NCBI RefSeq assembly: GCF_018687975.1
Contig: NZ_CP061310.1
Span: forward strand, 744,001-808,000
Length of the DNA stretch: 64,000 nucleotides
Origin: Polynucleobacter sp. es-EL-1
Lineage (GTDB): Bacteria; Pseudomonadota; Gammaproteobacteria; Burkholderiales; Burkholderiaceae
Direction of reading: 5' to 3'
In this document: positions 58,618-64,000 of the stretch, piece after piece
How positions within the stretch are numbered: the stretch's first letter is position 1
Layout: each line of letters starts with the position of its first letter
The notes under the pieces: model-generated
What the model saw: only the letters and a program-made list of their open reading frames with translations
The model's database searches: none
What the model was told of the DNA's origin: nothing
Position numbers and translations under genes: made by a program

Positions 58618-61473
58618 ATGATGCAGGATCAAAGAGATAACTCCTATCTCTTCGGCGGAAACGCACCCTATGTAGAGGAACTCTACGAATCCTACTTGCA
58701 CGACCCCGCGTCAGTTGCTGACCATTGGCGTGACTATTTTGATAATGTGAAGCAGGTTCCTGCAGTTGATGGTTCTTCTAGGGCCGATATTGCTCACGGA
58801 CCGATTGTTGCCTCCTTTGCAGAGCGCGCAAAGCAAGGTCCCATTAGGACCGTATCTGATTCCGCTGACTCCGAGATGGGGCGTAAGCGGGTTGCAGTTC
58901 AGCAGTTGATTGCTGCATACCGTAACGTTGGTAATCGCTGGGCGGATATCGATCCCTTGAAACGCAGTGAGCGCCCTGATATTCCAGAGCTTGATCCTGC
59001 TTTCTATGGCTTTACTGATGGCGATATGGATATCGTCTTCAATACGAGTAATACCTTCTTTGGCAAGAGCGAGATGACTTTGCGAGATCTCTTGCAAGCC
59101 TTGCGTCAAACCTACTGCGGCACTTTAGGTGCTGAGTACATGTTTATTGCTGACCAAACGATTAAAAAATGGTGGCAAGAAAAGTTAGAGTCGATTCGTT
59201 CGACTCCTCACTTCAATGTAGATCAAAAGCGCCAGATCTTAGATCGCGTTACTGCGGCAGAGGGCTTGGAGCGCTATTTACAGGCTAAGTATGTTGGCCA
59301 AAAACGCTTCTCTCTGGAGGGTGGTGAAAGTTTCATTGCCTGTATGGATGAGCTGATTCGTGAGTCTGGCTCCAAAGGTGTCCAAGAAATCGTGATTGGT
59401 ATGGCCCACCGTGGTCGACTTAATATATTGGTAAACGTTTTAGGCAAGATGCCGTCAGACCTCTTTGCTGAGTTTGAGCACAAAGGCCCAGAAACGCTAC
59501 CGGCAGGTGATGTGAAGTATCACCAAGGTTTCTCTAGTGACATATCTACGCCAGCAGGACCTGTGCATTTGTCATTGGCGTTTAACCCATCCCATTTAGA
59601 AATCGTCAACCCTGTGGTTGAGGGTTCTGCACGCGCACGTATGGAGCGCCGTGGAGATATGTTGGGTGAGCAAGTGTTGCCAGTATTGGTGCATGGCGAC
59701 GCTGCAATTGCGGGTCAGGGCGTCATGCAAGAAACCTTAGCGATGGCTGAGGTGCGTGGCTATTCCACAGGTGGCACGATTCATATCGTGATCAATAACC
59801 AAATTGGTTTTACAACCTCTGATCCACGGGATTTACGTTCAAGCTTGTATTGCACGGACATCATGAAAGTCATTGATGCGCCTGTATTGCATGTGAATGG
59901 GGATGATCCAGAGGCTGTAGTGTTAGCTACTAAGTTAGCTGTTGAGTTCCGCACCCAGTTTCATAAAGATGTTGCCATTGATATTGTTTGCTTCAGAAAA
60001 TTGGGACACAACGAGCAAGATACGCCAGCAATGACGCAGCCTTTGATGTACAAGATTATTGCTGCTCACCCTGGCACCCGTAAGCTCTATGCCGATAAGT
60101 TAGAAGCCCAAGGAATTTTGCCGGTAGGCACTGGCGATTTAATGGTGAAAGAATATCGCGCAGACATGGATGCTGGTAAGCAAACCTCTGACCCGGTATT
60201 GAGTAACTTTAAGGGTAAGTTCGCTGTCGATTGGTCACCTTTCTTAAATAAGAAATGGACTGATGAAGCGGATACCGCTATTCCGCTAACAGAGTGGAAG
60301 CGTTTGGCTGAACGCGTTTCTTCTGTGCGTGAAGGTTTTAAAGTTCACCCGCTAGTAGAAAAGGTATTAAAGGATCGTGCTGCTATGGGCCGCGGAGAAA
60401 CCAATATTGACTGGGGTATGGGCGAGCATATGGCTTTTGCTTCCTTGGTTGCTAGTGGCTACCCAGTGCGCTTATCTGGTGAGGATAGTGGTCGTGGAAC
60501 ATTTACACACCGCCATGCAGTGCTACACAATCAAAATCGCGAAAAATGGGATAAAGGGGTTTACATTCCCTTGCGCCATATTGCCAAGGATCAAGCACCA
60601 TTTTTAGTGATTGACTCTATTTTGTCTGAAGAGGCTGTGCTTGGATTTGAGTATGGCTATGCTTCAGCAGAGCCCAATACGCTTACCATTTGGGAAGCGC
60701 AGTTCGGTGACTTTGCTAACGGCGCTCAAGTCGTCATTGATCAATTCATTGCCTCTGGCGAAGTGAAGTGGGGCCGTGCAAATGGTCTCGTGATGATGTT
60801 GCCGCATGGTTATGAGGGTCAAGGCCCTGAGCATTCATCAGCACGTTTAGAGCGTTTTATGCAATTGTGTGCTGATACGAATATGCAGGTCATTCAGCCA
60901 ACCACTGCAGCGCAAATCTTCCATGTATTGCGCCGTCAAATGATTCGTCAGTTCCGTAAGCCGTTGATCTTGATGACGCCAAAATCTTTGCTGCGCAACA
61001 AGGAAGCCTCTTCACCTCTTTCAGAATTTACGAAGGGTGGATTCCAAACCATCTTGCCTGAACGTGATGAAACAATTGATCCTAAAAAGGTTACTCGTTT
61101 GATCATGTGTTCAGGAAAGGTCTACTACGATCTTGCTAAGACGCGTACTGATAAGAAGCAGGATGAGGTTGCCATTATTCGTTTGGAGCAACTCTATCCA
61201 TTCCCACACAAAGCCTTGGCTGCGGAATTGAAGAAGTACCCCAAATTGGAAGAGGTGGTGTGGTGTCAAGATGAACCGCAAAACCAAGGAGCCTGGTTCT
61301 TTGTCCAGCACAATATCCTGGAGAATATGTCTGATGGTATGAAGTTAGCTTATGCCGGTCGCCCTGCATCTGCTTCACCTGCTTGTGGATATGCCCATCT
61401 CCATCAAGATCAACAGAAATCGCTTCTTTCAGCAGCATTCGCAAAATTAAAGGGTTATGTCATTACAAAGTAA
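58618..61473 (+). CDS. sucA: 2-oxoglutarate dehydrogenase E1 component SucA
   Basis: SucA decarboxylates 2-oxoglutarate with thiamine diphosphate and feeds the lipoyl group of SucB in the TCA cycle. The ~951-residue protein starts MMQDQRDNSYLFGGNAPYVE, with the typical N-terminal lipoyl-binding segment. Thiamine-binding features include GMAHRGRLNILVN and HVNGDDPEAV with IDIVCFRKLGHNEQDTP. A GTG at 58609 is in frame, but AAGG at 58606-58609 fits the ATG at 58618 better; 58621 is also possible. Confidence 0.96.
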   Translation: MMQDQRDNSYLFGGNAPYVEELYESYLHDPASVADHWRDYFDNVKQVPAVDGSSRADIAHGPIVASFAERAKQGPIRTVSDSADSEMGRKRVAVQQLIAAYRNVGNRWADIDPLKRSERPDIPELDPAFYGFTDGDMDIVFNTSNTFFGKSEMTLRDLLQALRQTYCGTLGAEYMFIADQTIKKWWQEKLESIRSTPHFNVDQKRQILDRVTAAEGLERYLQAKYVGQKRFSLEGGESFIACMDELIRESGSKGVQEIVIGMAHRGRLNILVNVLGKMPSDLFAEFEHKGPETLPAGDVKYHQGFSSDISTPAGPVHLSLAFNPSHLEIVNPVVEGSARARMERRGDMLGEQVLPVLVHGDAAIAGQGVMQETLAMAEVRGYSTGGTIHIVINNQIGFTTSDPRDLRSSLYCTDIMKVIDAPVLHVNGDDPEAVVLATKLAVEFRTQFHKDVAIDIVCFRKLGHNEQDTPAMTQPLMYKIIAAHPGTRKLYADKLEAQGILPVGTGDLMVKEYRADMDAGKQTSDPVLSNFKGKFAVDWSPFLNKKWTDEADTAIPLTEWKRLAERVSSVREGFKVHPLVEKVLKDRAAMGRGETNIDWGMGEHMAFASLVASGYPVRLSGEDSGRGTFTHRHAVLHNQNREKWDKGVYIPLRHIAKDQAPFLVIDSILSEEAVLGFEYGYASAEPNTLTIWEAQFGDFANGAQVVIDQFIASGEVKWGRANGLVMMLPHGYEGQGPEHSSARLERFMQLCADTNMQVIQPTTAAQIFHVLRRQMIRQFRKPLILMTPKSLLRNKEASSPLSEFTKGGFQTILPERDETIDPKKVTRLIMCSGKVYYDLAKTRTDKKQDEVAIIRLEQLYPFPHKALAAELKKYPKLEEVVWCQDEPQNQGAWFFVQHNILENMSDGMKLAYAGRPASASPACGYAHLHQDQQKSLLSAAFAKLKGYVITK

Positions 61474-61515
61474 TCGTAGACATCACTCACACACAAACAC
61501 TCAATAGGAATAATC

Positions 61516-62730
61516 ATGGCTATTTTTGAAGTTAAAGTCCCCCAACTCTCCGAGTCAGTAGCAGAAGCTACTTTGTTGCAATGGAAAAAGAAGGTCGGCG
61601 ATGCCGTCGGTCAAGACGAGATCTTGATTGAAATTGAAACAGATAAAGTGGTGTTAGAAGTTCCATCCCCGTCTGCTGGCGTGTTGACTGAAATCGTTGT
61701 TGGCGATGGCGGTACCGTTGTGGCTGAGCAGTTGATTGCCAAGATTGATAGCACTGCAGTTGCAACTTCAGCTCCAGCTGCAGAAGCAGCGCCAGCGCCA
61801 GCGGCGGCTACCCCTGCAAAGCCTGCTCCAGCTCCCGCACCTGCAGCAAAATCTTCCGGTGCAGCAGCTGCACCTTCAGCAGCAAAAATTCTGGCAGAGA
61901 AAAATATCGATGCGAGTCAAGTTGCTGGTTCTGGACGTGATGGCCGTATCACTAAGGGCGACGCTTTAAATGCTTCTGCCGGCGCTGCAAAATCAGCTGC
62001 GTTACCAAGCGCGCCAATTCCAATGGGTGATCGCCCAGAAGAGCGCGTACCAATGAGTCGTTTACGTGCTCGTATTGCAGAGCGTTTGCTTGAGTCCCAA
62101 GCAAACAATGCCATTTTGACAACTTTCAATGAAGTCAATATGGCGCCAGTGATTGCAATGCGTAATAAGTACAAAGATCAGTTTGAAAAAGTACACGGCG
62201 TGAAATTAGGCTTTATGTCTTTCTTTGTAAAAGCAGCTACACATGCCTTGAAGAAGTTCCCCTTACTCAATGCCTCTGTTGATGGTAATGACATCGTTTA
62301 CCACGGCTACTTTGATATTGGTATTGCAGTGAGCTCACCACGTGGTTTGGTAGTTCCTATTCTGCGCGATGTTGATCAAATGAACTTGGCGGATATCGAG
62401 AAGAAGATTGCTGAATTTGGTGCTAAAGCACGCGATGGTAAGTTATCTATCGAAGAGTTGACTGGCGGTACTTTCTCCATCTCGAATGGTGGTGTATTTG
62501 GTTCCATGCTATCCACTCCAATCATTAACCCTCCTCAGTCTGCGATCTTGGGCATTCATGCGACCAAAGAGCGTGCTGTGGTTGAGAATGGTCAAATCGT
62601 GATTCGCCCGATTAACTACTTAGCGCTTTCTTATGACCATCGCATCATTGACGGTCGTGAAGCGGTGCTTGGTTTGGTGGCCATGAAGGATGCTTTAGAA
62701 GATCCTTCACGACTCCTTCTTGATTTGTAA
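61516..62730 (+). CDS. sucB: 2-oxoglutarate dehydrogenase E2 component SucB (OdhB)
   Basis: SucB is the dihydrolipoyl succinyltransferase core of the 2-oxoglutarate dehydrogenase complex. The 404-residue protein has an N-terminal lipoyl domain with the lipoylated Lys in EIETDKVVLEVP (about residue 43), an Ala/Pro-rich flexible linker (about residues 80-115), a subunit-binding domain (AAPSAAKILAEKN) and the catalytic domain with SYDHRIIDGREAV. It lies 42 bp after sucA and 11 bp before lpdA. Confidence 0.97.
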   Translation: MAIFEVKVPQLSESVAEATLLQWKKKVGDAVGQDEILIEIETDKVVLEVPSPSAGVLTEIVVGDGGTVVAEQLIAKIDSTAVATSAPAAEAAPAPAAATPAKPAPAPAPAAKSSGAAAAPSAAKILAEKNIDASQVAGSGRDGRITKGDALNASAGAAKSAALPSAPIPMGDRPEERVPMSRLRARIAERLLESQANNAILTTFNEVNMAPVIAMRNKYKDQFEKVHGVKLGFMSFFVKAATHALKKFPLLNASVDGNDIVYHGYFDIGIAVSSPRGLVVPILRDVDQMNLADIEKKIAEFGAKARDGKLSIEELTGGTFSISNGGVFGSMLSTPIINPPQSAILGIHATKERAVVENGQIVIRPINYLALSYDHRIIDGREAVLGLVAMKDALEDPSRLLLDL

Positions 62731-62741
62731 GAGGGAAGATC

Positions 62742-64000
62742 ATGAGTCAATCATTTGATGTATTGGTTATTGGTGGCGGGCCTGGCGGTTACATCGCCGC
62801 GATTCGTGCAGCGCAATTGGGTTTCAAGGTGGCTTGTGCAGAATCAAATGCCTATGACGATCCTAAGGGCGAAGTACGCTTAGGTGGAACTTGCTTAAAC
62901 GTTGGTTGTATTCCTTCAAAGGCTTTGCTAGCTTCCTCCGAAGAGTTCGAGAAAATCAGTCACCACGTTGCTGATCATGGCATCACCGTAGGTTCTGTGA
63001 AGCTTGATTCTGGCAAGATGATTGCCCGTAAAGATGCCATCGTTACCAAGATGACTGCCGGTATTCAGTTCTTATTCCGCAAAAATAAAATTACCTTGCT
63101 AAAAGGCCATGCTTCATTCGAAGGCAAAGGCGCTGATGGCTATCAAGTCAAGATTGATGGCAAGGATCAGGAAGTGGTTACGGCGAAGAACGTCATTATT
63201 GCAACGGGTTCTAAAGCGCGCCATTTGCCAAATATCCCGGTAGACAATGTTTTGATTAGTGATAACGAGGGTGGCCTCAAGTTTGATTCCATTCCAAAGA
63301 AATTGGGTGTGATTGGTGCGGGCGTGATCGGTTTAGAGTTGGGCTCTGTATGGCGTCGTGTTGGTTCTGATGTCACTATTCTTGAGGCGCTCCCATCATT
63401 CTTGGGTGCATGCGATCAAGGCATCGCTAAAGAAGCTCAAAAGATTTTCACTAAGCAAGGCCTGAAGATCAATATGGGCGTCAAGATTGGTGAAGTTAAG
63501 GCGGATAAAAAAGGGGTTGTTGTTAACTACACCGATAGCGAAGGTAAGGCTCAGAAGTTAGAGTGCGATCGCTTAATTGTTTCTGTTGGTCGCGTACCAA
63601 ATACCGAGAAGCTCGGTTTAGACAAGATTGGTTTAAAAGTGGATGAGCGTGGATTTATCCCTATCGATGACCATACTTGTGCAACAGCCGCTCCTGGTGT
63701 TTATGCGGTGGGTGACGTTGTGCGTGGTCCGATGTTGGCCCACAAAGCTGAGGATGAAGGTGTATTGGTTGCTGAGGTCATTGCTGGCCAAAAGCCACAC
63801 ATTGATTACAACTGTATTCCTTGGGTAATCTACACCGACCCAGAAATTGCTTGGGTTGGTAAAACCGAACAACAATTAAAAGAAGCTGGTATTGCTTATA
63901 AGGCCGGTCAATTCCCATTTGCTGCTAATGGCCGTGCTTTGGGTATGGATCGTTCTGATGGCTTTGTCAAAGTGTTAGCTGATGCGAAGACCGATGAAAT
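62742..64000 (+). CDS. lpdA: Dihydrolipoamide dehydrogenase (cut by right window edge)
   Basis: The E3 component reoxidises dihydrolipoamide with FAD and NAD+. From the ATG at 62742 (MSQSFDVLVIGGGPGGYIAA) the frame runs off the window without a stop; about 420 of an expected ~475 residues are seen. The redox disulfide GGTCLNVGCIPSK, the NAD-binding IGAGVIGLELGSVW, and YAVGDVVRGPMLAHKAEDEG are intact. GAGGGAAG precedes the start. It forms the classical sucA-sucB-lpdA operon. Confidence 0.96.
   Translation, partial: MSQSFDVLVIGGGPGGYIAAIRAAQLGFKVACAESNAYDDPKGEVRLGGTCLNVGCIPSKALLASSEEFEKISHHVADHGITVGSVKLDSGKMIARKDAIVTKMTAGIQFLFRKNKITLLKGHASFEGKGADGYQVKIDGKDQEVVTAKNVIIATGSKARHLPNIPVDNVLISDNEGGLKFDSIPKKLGVIGAGVIGLELGSVWRRVGSDVTILEALPSFLGACDQGIAKEAQKIFTKQGLKINMGVKIGEVKADKKGVVVNYTDSEGKAQKLECDRLIVSVGRVPNTEKLGLDKIGLKVDERGFIPIDDHTCATAAPGVYAVGDVVRGPMLAHKAEDEGVLVAEVIAGQKPHIDYNCIPWVIYTDPEIAWVGKTEQQLKEAGIAYKAGQFPFAANGRALGMDRSDGFVKVLADAKTDE

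Overview
This window reads as a chromosome segment of a freshwater betaproteobacterium of the order Burkholderiales, most probably Polynucleobacter or a close relative. The basis is recognition of the protein sequences and gene order, plus a moderate GC content; no database search was possible. Nearly all of it is coding. I see no CRISPR array, no insertion sequence and no rRNA operon. Four tRNA genes are present.

Layout. 0-5.6 kb: housekeeping genes yhbY (cut by the left edge), rlmE, ftsH, folP, glmM. 5.6-12.3 kb: a complete phosphate transport and sensing operon, pstS-pstC-pstA-pstB-phoU-phoB-phoR. 12.3-16.2 kb: accessory genes (a Lys/Asp-tailed small protein, an outer-membrane barrel protein, an arsenate-reductase-like phosphatase, a DUF2252 kinase-fold protein, a zinc ribbon). 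16.2-23.8 kb: a phosphate-economy cluster with exopolyphosphatase ppx, a reverse-strand operon plcP-agt-dgkA-olsB, then olsA, a PPK2 polyphosphate kinase and a CYTH-like protein. 23.8-27.4 kb: a split chromate transporter and a ZnuD-like TonB receptor with a small His/Cys protein. 27.4-29.7 kb: two tRNAs and a 2-kb insertion bounded by a 44-bp repeat of the tRNA-Arg 3' end, carrying one autotransporter-like gene. 29.7-39.3 kb: mixed metabolic, lipoprotein and transporter genes, a second PPK2 next to an AlgP/histone-H1-like protein, and WrbA. 39.3-49 kb: aroC, an MFS transporter, ETF-ubiquinone oxidoreductase, a CoA transferase, a CDF transporter fused to an alpha/beta hydrolase, relA and tRNA-Val. 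49-56.6 kb: the translation cluster thrS-infC-rpmI-rplT-pheS-pheT-ihfA-merR and tRNA-Pro. 56.6-64 kb: a thioesterase, an H-NS-like protein, an HTH regulator, and sucA-sucB-lpdA (cut by the right edge).

The most interesting part is the phosphate-economy system. By eye I find Pho-box-like pairs of TGTCATA-type heptamers, 11 bp apart and each followed after exactly 9 nt by a possible -10 box, upstream of pstS, ppx, plcP and ppk2. The plcP promoter carries four half-sites in a row. The genes they control, or lie next to, could cover phosphate uptake, polyphosphate turnover, removal of phospholipid head groups (PlcP), glycosylation or re-phosphorylation of the resulting diacylglycerol (Agt, DgkA) and synthesis of phosphorus-free ornithine lipids (OlsB, OlsA). 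In effect this would be a one-locus program that replaces phospholipids with phosphorus-free lipids when phosphate is scarce, built beside its own PhoB/PhoR sensor. The individual families are known; the compact arrangement, the shared promoter geometry and the unfamiliar partners (CYTH-like protein, DUF2252, second PPK2 with a Lys/Ala-rich protein) are what deserve a second look.
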